Positions 34,201-42,317 of a DNA stretch of 64,000 nt are shown piece by piece. The notes beneath the pieces were generated by a model, which saw only the letters and a program-made list of their open reading frames with translations, was not told the origin of the DNA and did no database searches. The stretch is from assembly GCA_964494475.1 (NCBI GenBank), contig CAZBRS010000036.1, forward strand, positions 1 through 64,000. The letters run 5' to 3'. Origin of the DNA: CAZBRS01 sp964494475 (GTDB lineage Bacteria > Myxococcota_A > UBA9042 > CAZBRS01). The first letter of the stretch is position 1. The number at the start of each line of letters is the position of its first letter. Made by a program: the position numbers and the translations under genes.

Positions 34201-37200
34201 CTCGCACTCGTCGGCGGTGCAGGCGTCGTCGTCGTCGCAGGCCGATGCGCGCGCCACGTTGACGCACACGCCGGGATCGCGGTCGCAGAAGTCGAGCGTG
34301 CAGTCGACGTGGTCGTCGCAGTCGAACGCCACGCTCGCGCAGTCGCCCGTGGCCGGATCGCAACCGTCGGTCGTGCAGGAGTCGCCGTCGGAGCAGGCGA
34401 CCGCCGTGAAGACGCACTGGCCCGTGACCGGGTCGCAGGCGTCGGTGGTGCAGCGCAGTTCGTCGTCGCAGACGACCGGTTCGTTGGTGCACGTGCCCGT
34501 GGCCGGGTTGCAGGCGTCGGCCGTGCACGGATCGCCGTCGCCGCACGCCTTGGGGCGGTGCTCGCAGCCGCTGGTCGAGGCGCAGACGTCGCGCGTGCAG
34601 GGGTCGGTGTCGGCGCAGTCGACCGGGAGGTGGGTGCAGGCGTGCGTCTCGAGGCAGGTGTCGGTGGTGCAGAGGTCGCCGTCGTCGCACTCGGAGTGGA
34701 CCGCGCAGCCCGTGCACCCATCGATGGCGACGGTCTGGCAGCCCGCCACGGCGTCGCACGAGTCGACGGTGCAGGGATCGCCGTCGTTGCAGGTGCGGGG
34801 CACGAACACGCACCCCCCGGCCGCCGAGACGCAGGCGCCCGTCTGGCAGATGTCGGGGGGCTCGCACGTCACGTCGACGTACCCGCAGAGCCCGGTGGAG
34901 GGGTCGCACGCGTCGGTCGTGCACGGATCGCCGTCGTCGCAGTCCCGGCCCTGGTGGTCGCAGGTGCCGGCCGACGGGTCGCAGGCGTCGAACGTGCAGG
35001 GATCGCCGTCGTCGCACGAGACGGGGGAGAAGACGCACTGGCCCCCCACGGTCTCGCAGGTGTCGGTCGTGCACGGGTTGTCGTCGTCGCAGCGCTTGGG
35101 GTCGTGCGCGCACGCGCCGGTCGCGGGCACGCAGGCGTCGAAGGTGCAGGCGTCGGCGTCGTCGCAGCCGACGTCCGCGTGGTGGCAGCCTGTCGCGGGC
35201 TCGCAGGTGTCGAGGGTGCAGGCGTCGTGGTCGTCGCACGAGACGGGCGCGTGCGTCACGAAGCCGGTGGCGGGCTCGCACGCGTCGACCGAGCACGCGT
35301 CGCCGTCGTCGACGATCACGGCCGCGTGCCGGCAGCCCTGCACGGGGTGACAGGTGTCGGCCGTGCAGCCGTCGGCGTCGTCGCACGAAGCGGGCGTGTG
35401 CGTCACGAGCCCCGTGGCGGGGGCGCAAGCGTCGACCGTGCACGCGTTGCCGTCGTCGATGGGGACCGGGCTCGAGAGGCACGCGCCGCTGGCCGGCTGG
35501 CAGCCATCGGTGGTGCAGGGGTTCGCGTCGTCGCAGGCGCGGGCGGCGTGGGCGCAGAGGCCTTCGTAGGTCACGTGGTCGTCGGTGCAGGGGTCGCCGT
35601 CGGAGCAGTCGATGGGTTCGTGAACGCAGCCGAACTCCGGATGGCACGAGTCGGCCGTGCCGATGGTCCCGTCGTCGCACGTGAGCGGGTCGTGCGAGCA
35701 CGTCTGGGTTTCGAGCGCGCAGGCGTCGGTCGTGCAGGCGTCGGAGTCGTCGCAGTCGTCGTCGGCGGCGCAGCCCGTGCAGTCGGCGATGGGCGCGTGG
35801 AGGCAGCCCTCGCCGGGCGCGCACGAGTCGGTGGTGCAGGGCTCGCCGTCGTTGCAGACCCGGGCGGCCTCGACGCACGCGCCGGTGGCGGGGTCGCACG
35901 AGGCCACCTTGCAGGGCTCGGAGGGCTCGCAGACCACGCTCGCGTGGACGCACGCGTCGACCACGGGATCGAAGCCGTCGTCGGTGCAGGGGTCGGCGTC
36001 GGCGCAGTCGCGGGGGGTGGCCGTGCACAGGCCCGTGCTGCCGTCGCAGCCGTCGATCGTGGCCGGATCGCCGTCGTCGCAGACCACGGGAGCGTAGAGG
36101 CAGTCGCCCGTCGAGGGCTCGCAGGTGTCGGTGGTGCAACGGTTGGTGTCGTCGCAGGGCTTCGGGGTGCGCGCGCACGCGGGTCGAGCCTCGACGCACA
36201 CGACCTCGTCGTAGGTGCAGGGCCCGTCGTCGTCGCAGACGTAGGCCTGGAACACGCACCCGAGCAGGGGCTCGCACGTGTCGACGGTCAGGCAGTCGTC
36301 GTCCGTGCAGGCTCGCGGCGCGTGAACGCAGGCGCCCGCGTCGCAGGAATCGAGGGTGCACGCGTCGGTGTCGTCGCAGCTCAGGGGGGCGTGCTGACAG
36401 AGCCCGGCGGGGTCGCACGTGTCGACGGTGCAGGGGTCGGCGTCGGCGCACGAGATCGGGGTGACGGTGCAGCCGGTCGCCGCGTCGCAGCCGTCGGTGG
36501 TGCACGGGTCGCCGTCGTCGCAGGTGCGCGGGGTGTGGGAGCACTCGGCCCCGTCGTCGCAGGTGTCGACCGTGCACGCGTCGGCGTCGGCGCAGTCGGC
36601 GTCGGCGCCGTCGTCGGTCGCGCCGTCGCAGTCGTCGTCGACGCCGTTGCAGGTCTCGACCTCGTCGTTCGGCACCAGCGCGTGGACGCAGACGCCGGTC
36701 GAGGGCTCGCACGTGTCGGAGGTGCACGCGTCGTCGTCGTCGCAGGCGGGCAGCGTGGTCGCGTCGAGGGCGCACTGGCCGCCCAGGCAGGCCAGCGTCC
36801 CGTTGCAGGCGTCGGCGTCGCCCCAGGTGGCCTCGCAGGTGTCGGGCTCGGTCGTGCACGGGCCGCAGAGGGGCTCGTAGGCTCCCGGCACGCAGGCCGC
36901 GTCGACGCACGCGTCGCCGATCGTGCAGGCGTTGCCGTCGTCGCAGGGCGTTCCGTCGGGCCTCGGCGCCACGACGCAGGCGCACGCGTCGAGATCGGGG
37001 ACCAGCTCTTCGCACGTCCCGGGGGTCAACGCGGGCCAATCGGAGGGAGCGCACTCGGTCAGCGAGCACGTCTGTTCGACCTCGAGGATCTCGACGATCT
37101 CGGCGCCGTCGGGCTCGACCGCGTCGTCGACGGGCTCGGGGGTCTCGACGCCGTCGCCGCCGTCGCCGTCGGGCTGCGGAACGTCGGGGTGGAGGAGGTC

Positions 37201-37377
37201 GGGGGCCAGGTCGCCGGCGGTGTCGGCCGTGTCGGGCCGGGCCAGGTCCCCCGGCGCGACGTCGTCGACGAGCCCGGTCTCCCCCACGTCGTCGGTCCCT
37301 CCGCCCCCGCCACACGCCACCATGAACGCGACCACGAGCCAGACCCCGACGAAGCGCGGGAACGAGCGTCTTTGCAC
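31237..37377 (-). CDS. Giant Cys-rich CTDC-like repeat lipoprotein (2046 aa)
   Basis: Starts at GTG 37377 after GGGGGGAG; lipobox MVAC followed by five Gly and an Asp/Glu/Pro-rich tether to about residue 110. From about residue 115 to the C-terminus it is almost only CDDxDxCTxDxCxxxxGC repeats, about fifty or more, with one MopE-like CNGVDDDCDGATDDG. No enzymatic domain is visible. It appears built for extended surface display, with disulfide or Ca-binding capacity; inference. A promoter is predicted upstream. It leads an operon with a second giant repeat protein, DUF4846, PRMT-like and lipocalin-like genes. Confidence 0.88.
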   Translation of the reverse strand: MQRRSFPRFVGVWLVVAFMVACGGGGGTDDVGETGLVDDVAPGDLARPDTADTAGDLAPDLLHPDVPQPDGDGGDGVETPEPVDDAVEPDGAEIVEILEVEQTCSLTECAPSDWPALTPGTCEELVPDLDACACVVAPRPDGTPCDDGNACTIGDACVDAACVPGAYEPLCGPCTTEPDTCEATWGDADACNGTLACLGGQCALDATTLPACDDDDACTSDTCEPSTGVCVHALVPNDEVETCNGVDDDCDGATDDGADADCADADACTVDTCDDGAECSHTPRTCDDGDPCTTDGCDAATGCTVTPISCADADPCTVDTCDPAGLCQHAPLSCDDTDACTLDSCDAGACVHAPRACTDDDCLTVDTCEPLLGCVFQAYVCDDDGPCTYDEVVCVEARPACARTPKPCDDTNRCTTDTCEPSTGDCLYAPVVCDDGDPATIDGCDGSTGLCTATPRDCADADPCTDDGFDPVVDACVHASVVCEPSEPCKVASCDPATGACVEAARVCNDGEPCTTDSCAPGEGCLHAPIADCTGCAADDDCDDSDACTTDACALETQTCSHDPLTCDDGTIGTADSCHPEFGCVHEPIDCSDGDPCTDDHVTYEGLCAHAARACDDANPCTTDGCQPASGACLSSPVPIDDGNACTVDACAPATGLVTHTPASCDDADGCTADTCHPVQGCRHAAVIVDDGDACSVDACEPATGFVTHAPVSCDDHDACTLDTCEPATGCHHADVGCDDADACTFDACVPATGACAHDPKRCDDDNPCTTDTCETVGGQCVFSPVSCDDGDPCTFDACDPSAGTCDHQGRDCDDGDPCTTDACDPSTGLCGYVDVTCEPPDICQTGACVSAAGGCVFVPRTCNDGDPCTVDSCDAVAGCQTVAIDGCTGCAVHSECDDGDLCTTDTCLETHACTHLPVDCADTDPCTRDVCASTSGCEHRPKACGDGDPCTADACNPATGTCTNEPVVCDDELRCTTDACDPVTGQCVFTAVACSDGDSCTTDGCDPATGDCASVAFDCDDHVDCTLDFCDRDPGVCVNVARASACDDDDACTADECEPATGCTHVGTDCADQNACTIDACDPTTGACVYAAVDCGDGDACTADDCDEIAGCLHPPAVCDDLDRCTDDTCTSPTGCVFTPRACADAVPCTADFCDPASGACVFAPRHDLCDDDLRCTTDTCDALAGCDHAAVDCTDPNACTTDACDPATGTCVHGPVGCDDDDACTTDGCEPTTGCTHAPRTCDDADPCTLDGCESTTGCTTAAKVCDDGLDCTEDLCDGANGDCLALPDHADCDDADPCSLDTCDVIFGCSYEPTCDDHDACTADTCAADTGACGHALVDCADLDACTVDACDPDQGCTHAALDCDDLDPCTADSCDPASGCVHVSRDCADGDPCTTDGCEPSTGACTTRPVTCSDDVPCTVDACNSTLGGCVFTPDNAGCDDTDACTIDACDRLLGCTHEAVACDDHDPCTTNGCDPADGCAYAAIGCADDDACTFDSCDPSSGECVHVTKTCDDGNACTTDGCESATGSCTQQPVECAAPDACSVGACESDTGCVVRPRTCNDGDPCTTDSCEPSTGCATTAIPGCTGCTGHPDCDDDDACTTDTCDLIAATCQHAPVTCTDGDLCTVDSCDVLDGCHFTPKPCVDGDLCTTDTCHASSGECAFVPVTCADDGVACTLEACEPTTGECRSDPDHTACGDGLSCTVDFCSVLDGGCVHGPDAATCDDDNPCTTDRCDPLAGCTWTTLPCDDGNACTSDACDPETGACTHAAARCDDHDACTDDDCAPDEGCIFEPISCDDTNPCTLDTCAPDEGCRHAAIACDDGLPCTADFCDAASGECVSLPVDEACDDGDLCTSDTCDAVAGCANEPVVCDDQNPCTVEACDADTGACRPAPVSCDDDDACTVDGCEPARGCTHVEKVCDDDDPCTRDHCDPTAGCLAPAVVCDDGVDCTDDLCVSALGGCVSLPVPSACDDTDPCTLDRCDPLGGCDHREACDDGSACTIDTCRPDSGACETSLVDCDDLDAATIDFCVPFSGCVHLEL

Positions 37378-37414
37378 GGTATTCTCCCCCCGGAGGGCCA
37401 GATCGGATGGGCCG

Positions 37415-37443
37415 ATGAAACCGGATCGCCGGCGTCTCGTCAA
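37415..37443 (-). promoter_or_regulatory. Predicted promoter of the giant Cys-rich operon
   Basis: Minus strand: TTGACG (37443-37438), 17-bp spacer, TTTCAT (37420-37415), 38 bases before the GTG start at 37377. The -10 matches consensus at four of six positions. Confidence 0.45.
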
Positions 37444-37484
37444 GCGCTTCCGGTGGGGCCACCAGGGCCGCAGCAACGCTCCCC

Positions 37485-37513
37485 TTGCCGAGCGCAGCGC
37501 CGGACCTTACACT
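37485..37513 (+). promoter_or_regulatory. Predicted promoter of the ZIP/permease gene
   Basis: TTGCCG (37485-37490), 17-bp spacer, TACACT (37508-37513), 41 bases before the ATG at 37555. It shares a 177-bp divergent region with the Cys-rich operon promoter. Confidence 0.5.
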
Positions 37514-37554
37514 CCGTTGCCCGCTCGGAAGACGTGTCGCGGGTCGGAGGCCTG

Positions 37555-39291
37555 ATGCCCCCCATCCCCTCGTTGCTGTTGCTCGCCCTCAGCCTGGCGG
37601 CCCTGGCCGGCGCGCCGCTCCTCTTCGCGCTCGGCCGCCGACGGCGCGGCATCCTGTGGTTCCTCGACGGCTTCGTCTTCCTGTCGCTCGGCGGCATCCT
37701 GCTCTTCGACGTGCTGCCCCACGCGCTGGTCGAGGGGGGCTGGGGCGCCGGCCTGGCCGCCGGCGTGGGGCTGCTCCTGCCCTTCGTGGCCGAGCGCTCG
37801 GGGTGGCGCGCCCTGCGCAGCACGCACTCGGTCGTCATCGCCGTCGGCATGGTGGGCCTCGCGGTCCACTCGCTCATCGACGGGGTCGCGCTGTCGGGCG
37901 CGGGCTACGCGTCGCCGAGCGGCCTGCACAGCTCGCTGGGGCTCGCGGTGTTGCTGCACAACCTGCCCGTGGGCGTGGTCATCTGGTGGCTGGTGCGGCC
38001 GGCGTACGGCGCCGCCTGGGCGGGCGCCGCGCTCGGGTTCACGGCGGCGGCGACCGCGCTCGGCTACGGGTTCTCCGACGCGCTGCTCGGCACCCTGAAC
38101 GGCGCGGCGCGTGCNNNNNNNNNNNNNNNNNNNNNNNNNNNNNNNNNNNNNNNNNNNNNNNNNNNNNNNNNNNNNNNNNNNNNNNNNNNNNNNNNNNNNN
38201 NNNNNNNNNNNNNNGCCCTCATGAGCGCGCCGGCGCTGCTGCTCGGCTACCTCATGGCCGGGGCGCTCGCCACCTTCGTGCCCAAGGCCTCGTTCGCGTG
38301 GATGGGGCGGGGCGGTCACGCGCAGCAGGCCCTGCGCGGCATGGCCTTCGGGCTGCCCCTGCCCATCTGCTCGTGCGGCGTGGTTCCGGTGTACCGCGGC
38401 CTGGTCACCGGGGGCGTTCCCGCGGCGGCCGGGCTCGCGTTCCTGGTGGCCACGCCCGAGCTGGGGATCGACTCGCTGATGCTCTCGGTGCCGCTGCTCG
38501 GCTGGCCGCTCGCCCTGGCGCGCGTGGTCGCGGCCGCCCTCGTGGCGTTCGTCGTGGGCTGGGCCGTGGGGCGTGGCCTGCCGACCGCTCCGGTCACCGA
38601 CGCCAGCCGCGACGCGCCCACCCCCTGGGAGGGAGCGCCCCTCGGCCGACGCCTGCTGGGGATGGTCGAGGTCGGCCTCGGCCACTCGGTGCGCGAGACC
38701 GGCCCCTGGATCCTGGTGGGGCTGCTCATCGCGGCCGCGCTCAGCCCCATCCCCCTCGACACCCTGTTCCGGGGCCTGCCGTGGGGCGCCGACGTCGTGC
38801 TCTTCGCGCTGGTCGGCATGCCGCTCTACATCTGCGCGTCGGGCTCCACGCCCCTGGCCGCCGTGCTGATCCTCAAGGGCCTGTCGCCGGGCGCGGCCAT
38901 CGCGTTGCTGCTCACCGGCCCCGCCACCAACGCCACCACCTTCGGCGTGCTCTCCCAACTGCACGGTCGTCGGCACGCCGTGCGCTTCGCCGTGGCCATG
39001 GCGGTCGCGTCGATCGCGGCGGGGCTGCTCGTGAACCTGGTGCTGCCCGCGACCGCCGTGCTGCCCACGCCGAGCGAGGCCGCCGCCCACGAGCACGGCC
39101 ACGGCTGGCTGGCCTGGGGCGCGCTGGCCGTGCTGGCCCTCGCGTTCGGAGCGGCCGCCTTCCAGGTGGGGCCGCGCCAGTTCGTGCTCAGCATCGGCAA
39201 GGACCGCAACCCGGCGCCCCCCGAGGCGAAGCCCGTCGAGGCCTGCCTGAAGTGCGAGGGCACGTGCGAATCCCACCACGCGCACGATTGA
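37555..39291 (+). CDS. ZIP-like plus SO_0444/ArsP-type permease metal transporter, split by assembly gap
   Basis: The part before the gap (186 codons) is a ZIP-family metal transporter segment with HSLIDGVAL and LLHNLPVG metal-site motifs. The part after the gap is a permease of the SO_0444 Cu/Zn efflux family, with GLPLPICSCGVVP, ATPELGIDS, CASGSTPLAAVL and LTGPATNATT, plus His-rich AAAHEHGHG and a Cys/His tail CLKCEGTCESHHAHD. The frame is continuous across 100 N, but that run has arbitrary length, so this may be one fusion protein or two genes. GGAGG lies 4 bases before the ATG. Likely role: Cu or Zn export. The end overlaps the next gene. Confidence 0.75.
   Translation: MPPIPSLLLLALSLAALAGAPLLFALGRRRRGILWFLDGFVFLSLGGILLFDVLPHALVEGGWGAGLAAGVGLLLPFVAERSGWRALRSTHSVVIAVGMVGLAVHSLIDGVALSGAGYASPSGLHSSLGLAVLLHNLPVGVVIWWLVRPAYGAAWAGAALGFTAAATALGYGFSDALLGTLNGAARXXXXXXXXXXXXXXXXXXXXXXXXXXXXXXXXXXALMSAPALLLGYLMAGALATFVPKASFAWMGRGGHAQQALRGMAFGLPLPICSCGVVPVYRGLVTGGVPAAAGLAFLVATPELGIDSLMLSVPLLGWPLALARVVAAALVAFVVGWAVGRGLPTAPVTDASRDAPTPWEGAPLGRRLLGMVEVGLGHSVRETGPWILVGLLIAAALSPIPLDTLFRGLPWGADVVLFALVGMPLYICASGSTPLAAVLILKGLSPGAAIALLLTGPATNATTFGVLSQLHGRRHAVRFAVAMAVASIAAGLLVNLVLPATAVLPTPSEAAAHEHGHGWLAWGALAVLALAFGAAAFQVGPRQFVLSIGKDRNPAPPEAKPVEACLKCEGTCESHHAHD
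38115..38214. other. Assembly gap (100 N)
   Basis: Exactly 100 unknown bases, the conventional placeholder for a gap of unknown size, interrupting the metal-transporter gene. Downstream coordinates and the predicted fusion depend on it. Confidence 0.99.
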
Positions 39292-40946
39292 CGCTGCTGG
39301 TCGCCTTCCTGGCGGCCTGCGCCGGGGCGGAGGGGCAACGCGCCGCCGCCCACAACGACACCGCGGAGGCCGTCCCTCCCGATACGATCGAGGCCGCGCT
39401 CGCCGATACCGTCGAAGGCTTCGCCCCCGACGCGATCGAGGCGGCTCTTTCCGACGCGGGCGATGCCGCGCGGCCCGACCTGCCCGACGCTCCCTCGACG
39501 GACGACCTTGGCCCCGACCACCCGGCGGTCGAGGTCGTCGACGCGGCCGAGGTGACCGCGCCGCCCGCGCCCAGCCGTGAGCTCTTCCAGCAGATCGTGG
39601 CCGACGCCGACGCCGTCGGCCTCGCCGACTTCCTCGATGCGTACGACATGCCGCTCTGCGACGCCGGCAGGTGCCTGTTCGTCTCGCTGGTGCCCGACGC
39701 AGAGGCCCTCGAGGTGCGTGGCCAGTTCACCGGCTGGGGCGCCGGGCCGGCCATGACGCAGTTGGAGTTCTCCGATGCCCTCGGGAGGCGTCCGTGGGCG
39801 GTCGAGGTCGTCATGAGCGTGACGCACGTGAGCGAGTACAAGCTGGTCGCCGACGCCGGCACGGGCGCCGAGCGCTGGCTGGTCGACCCGTCGAACCTCT
39901 ACTTCCGCTTTGGCGAGTTCGGCCCCAACTCGGCCATCAGCGCGCCCGGGTTCGGGCGGCTCACGCGGCTCTCCGACGTGGGGTCGACGGCCCTCGGCAA
40001 CGCGCGCGACCTCTTCGTGTACCTGCCCGCGGCCTACTTCACCCTGCCCGCGCGGCGCTTCGGCGTGCTCTACCTGCAAGACGGCTTCAACGTGTTCACG
40101 AACCCCCAGGCCACCTACGGCTCGTGGGAGGTCGAGGCCACGGCCGACCTGCGCATGGGGCAGGGGCTGGCCGAGCCGCTCTTGCTGGTGGGCATCGACA
40201 CCTCCGCGCGCTTCGACGAGTACACGTGGTGCCCGGTGCACGTCGACTTCGGCGACGGCAACGAGTTCTGGACCACGCCGCGGCTCGCCGACTACGCCGC
40301 CTTCCTGGTCGGCGAGGTGGTCCCGCTGATCGACGGGCGCTTCCGTACGCTGGCCGCGCGCGAGCACCGCGGCATCGCGGGCTCGTCCCTCGGGGGCGTG
40401 TCGTCGTTCTGGATCGCCTGGCACCACCCCGAGGCCTTCTCGCGCGCCGGGGTCTTCTCGCCCTCGACCTGGATCGGCGAGCCCGACCTCGGCGACGACA
40501 GCCCGTGCACCCCGCTGCGCGACCTGGTCGCGGAGGGCACGGGGCCGGCCCCCTCCGAGGTGCGCTTCTACCTCGACGCGGGCGACACCGACTTCGAGGG
40601 GACCGCCAGCTACACCGCCGACGCCTGGGTCGGCACCGACTGGACCCGCAACGCGCTGGTGCGCGCCGGCTGGGGCGATCGCCCCGAGTGGGACGTGGAC
40701 CAGGACCCGGCCACGCCCCCCGTCGACCTGCCCCCGGGCACCGCGCCAACGGCGGTGCCGCACCTGGCCTTCGCCGCCTCGCCCCCGGCCCCGTTCGTCG
40801 GCTGGACCGACTACCTGGGGGTGGGGCGCGACGTGCTCTCACTGGTCGGCCACGGGCACGCGCACAACGAGGCCGCCTGGCGCCAGCGCTTCGATCCCGC
40901 GCTGCTGTTCCTCTTCCCCGGCCCCGCGCTCGCGCCCCAACGCTGA
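39264..40946 (+). CDS. Esterase D/enterochelin-esterase-like lipoprotein with glycogen-binding-like domain
   Basis: A 560-aa lipoprotein (lipobox LAAC) with an Asp/Ala/Pro tether to about residue 105. Residues about 140-225 look like an E-set/CBM48 module (LEVRGQFTGWGAG...SEYKLVADAG). Residues about 245-540 are an esterase D-type alpha/beta hydrolase: VLYLQDGFN, nucleophile G-S-S-L-G-G, acid candidate in YLDAGDTDFEG, and a His in GHGHAHNEAAW. It probably hydrolyses an ester at the cell surface; substrate unknown. GTG at 39264 gives a basic signal peptide but overlaps the transporter gene by 28 bases; TTG at 39288 is an alternative. Confidence 0.83.
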   Translation: MRIPPRARLTLLVAFLAACAGAEGQRAAAHNDTAEAVPPDTIEAALADTVEGFAPDAIEAALSDAGDAARPDLPDAPSTDDLGPDHPAVEVVDAAEVTAPPAPSRELFQQIVADADAVGLADFLDAYDMPLCDAGRCLFVSLVPDAEALEVRGQFTGWGAGPAMTQLEFSDALGRRPWAVEVVMSVTHVSEYKLVADAGTGAERWLVDPSNLYFRFGEFGPNSAISAPGFGRLTRLSDVGSTALGNARDLFVYLPAAYFTLPARRFGVLYLQDGFNVFTNPQATYGSWEVEATADLRMGQGLAEPLLLVGIDTSARFDEYTWCPVHVDFGDGNEFWTTPRLADYAAFLVGEVVPLIDGRFRTLAAREHRGIAGSSLGGVSSFWIAWHHPEAFSRAGVFSPSTWIGEPDLGDDSPCTPLRDLVAEGTGPAPSEVRFYLDAGDTDFEGTASYTADAWVGTDWTRNALVRAGWGDRPEWDVDQDPATPPVDLPPGTAPTAVPHLAFAASPPAPFVGWTDYLGVGRDVLSLVGHGHAHNEAAWRQRFDPALLFLFPGPALAPQR

Positions 40947-40965
40947 TCGGCGCGGGGCTTTTCTT
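40921..40965 (+). terminator. Rho-independent terminator after the esterase gene
   Basis: Stem GCCCCGCGC (40921-40929) pairs with GCGCGGGGC (40950-40958) around a 20-base loop that contains the stop codon, and is followed by TTTTCTT. Confidence 0.6.
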
Positions 40966-41029
40966 CACGGCCCGCCGGTGCTATCGTGCCCTCGTCCCGA
41001 GACGTCAGATTCCGATGGGGGGGTGGGGA

Positions 41030-42304
41030 ATGCGGAGAGCACTCGCTGCGTTCGCGTTGCTGGGGCTGTTGTGTGGGGGCTGCTCGTCGTCGGGGGGCGA
41101 CGAGTCGGTCGCCGACGCGCGCGACACGAGCGCGCTCGATCTGCCGGCCGACGTGCCGGTCGCGGGCGACGCCGACGCGCTGCCCGCCGACGTTCCGAGC
41201 GTCGACGCGCCGCCGGTGGTGCCCGAGGTGCAGAGGCCCGGGCCCTTCGGCGCGGGCGTCCGTACCCTCGCCCTGGTCGACGCCACCCGGCCCACGCCCT
41301 CCAGCGGCGAGTACCCGGGCGCCGCCACGCGAACGCTCACGACCGAAGTCTGGTACCCGGCCCCGGCGGGGACTGGCACCCCCGAGAAGCCGGCGCGCGA
41401 CGCCGCCTTCGAGCCGGCGTCCGAGCCGCAGCCGCTGCTCGTCTACCTGCACGGCTTCATGTCGAGCCGCAACGAGAACGCCCACGCGGCGGCGCTCCTG
41501 GCCAGCCGGGGCTTCGTGGTGGCCGCCGTCGACGGGCCGCTGACCAATCTGACCGCCCCCGATGGCGCCAACCCGGCCGACGTGCTGAACATCCCCGGCG
41601 ACGCGCGCTTCGTGGCCGACCAGGTGATCGCCCAGGGCGTCGCCGAGGCCGCCGACGGCTGGCGCATCGACGAGGACCGCCTGGGCATCGTGGGCGTCTC
41701 GCTCGGCTCGCTGGCGGCCTTGCTCACGGCCTTCCGCGACGAGTACCGCGACCCCCGCCTCAAGATCGCGGCGGTGGTCGCGCCCCCCGGGTGCTACCTG
41801 CCCGAGGGCTTCTTCGACTTCCATTCCATGCCCGTGTTCGTGTTTCACGGCACCCTCGACGCCGTGCTGCCCTACCAGGTGCACGCGCTGCCGCTCTTCG
41901 AGGCCGCGCCCACGCCCAAGTGGCTGGTGCTCGCGAAGGACGGCACCCACGCGGGCATCGCCGGCACGGCGGCCTCGCTGGCCGACCACTTCGAGAACGC
42001 CGACCTCGTGAGCTGCCACTCCCTCTCGAACAACGAGAACGCCACGGGCGAGAAGCTGGCCGCGCTGGCCGAGCAGGCGGGGGGCGGAACGGTGGCCGAG
42101 ATCCTCGAGCGCTGCGGCAGGCCCTGCCCGGGCGAGGGCGAGCTGCCGCCCGCGCTGGGCGCGCTGCGCCAGGTGGCCATCCTCGAGCGCGCGCTGGTGG
42201 CCTTCGTGCTCGGCACCCTGGGGAACCAGCCCGCCTTCCTCGACTACCTCGAGAACGACCTGCCCGCCGAGTGCCCCGAGGCTACGGTGCAGTCGAATCG
42301 CTGA
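41030..42304 (+). CDS. Alpha/beta-hydrolase lipoprotein (dienelactone-hydrolase/PAF-AH-like)
   Basis: A 424-aa lipoprotein (lipobox LCGGC) with a tether rich in Asp, Val, Ala and Pro. The hydrolase core shows TTEVWYPAP, the oxyanion region LVYLHGFMSSR, nucleophile G-V-S-L-G-S, acid HGTLDAVLPY, and catalytic His in KDGTHAGIAG. A Cys pair near CGRPCPGEGE could form a disulfide. Substrate unknown. The start is ATG 41030 after a G-rich stretch; ATG 41015 in frame is an alternative. It is a second surface hydrolase next to the esterase but behind a terminator, so probably separately transcribed. Confidence 0.82.
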   Translation: MRRALAAFALLGLLCGGCSSSGGDESVADARDTSALDLPADVPVAGDADALPADVPSVDAPPVVPEVQRPGPFGAGVRTLALVDATRPTPSSGEYPGAATRTLTTEVWYPAPAGTGTPEKPARDAAFEPASEPQPLLVYLHGFMSSRNENAHAAALLASRGFVVAAVDGPLTNLTAPDGANPADVLNIPGDARFVADQVIAQGVAEAADGWRIDEDRLGIVGVSLGSLAALLTAFRDEYRDPRLKIAAVVAPPGCYLPEGFFDFHSMPVFVFHGTLDAVLPYQVHALPLFEAAPTPKWLVLAKDGTHAGIAGTAASLADHFENADLVSCHSLSNNENATGEKLAALAEQAGGGTVAEILERCGRPCPGEGELPPALGALRQVAILERALVAFVLGTLGNQPAFLDYLENDLPAECPEATVQSNR

Positions 42305-42317
42305 ACCTGGACCCGCC

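Noticed and set aside
39671..42304. Single 877-codon frame joining the esterase and the next hydrolase
   Set aside because: Its N-terminal half is out of frame with the esterase; the hydrolase has its own signal peptide and start at 41030, and a terminator lies at 40921-40965.
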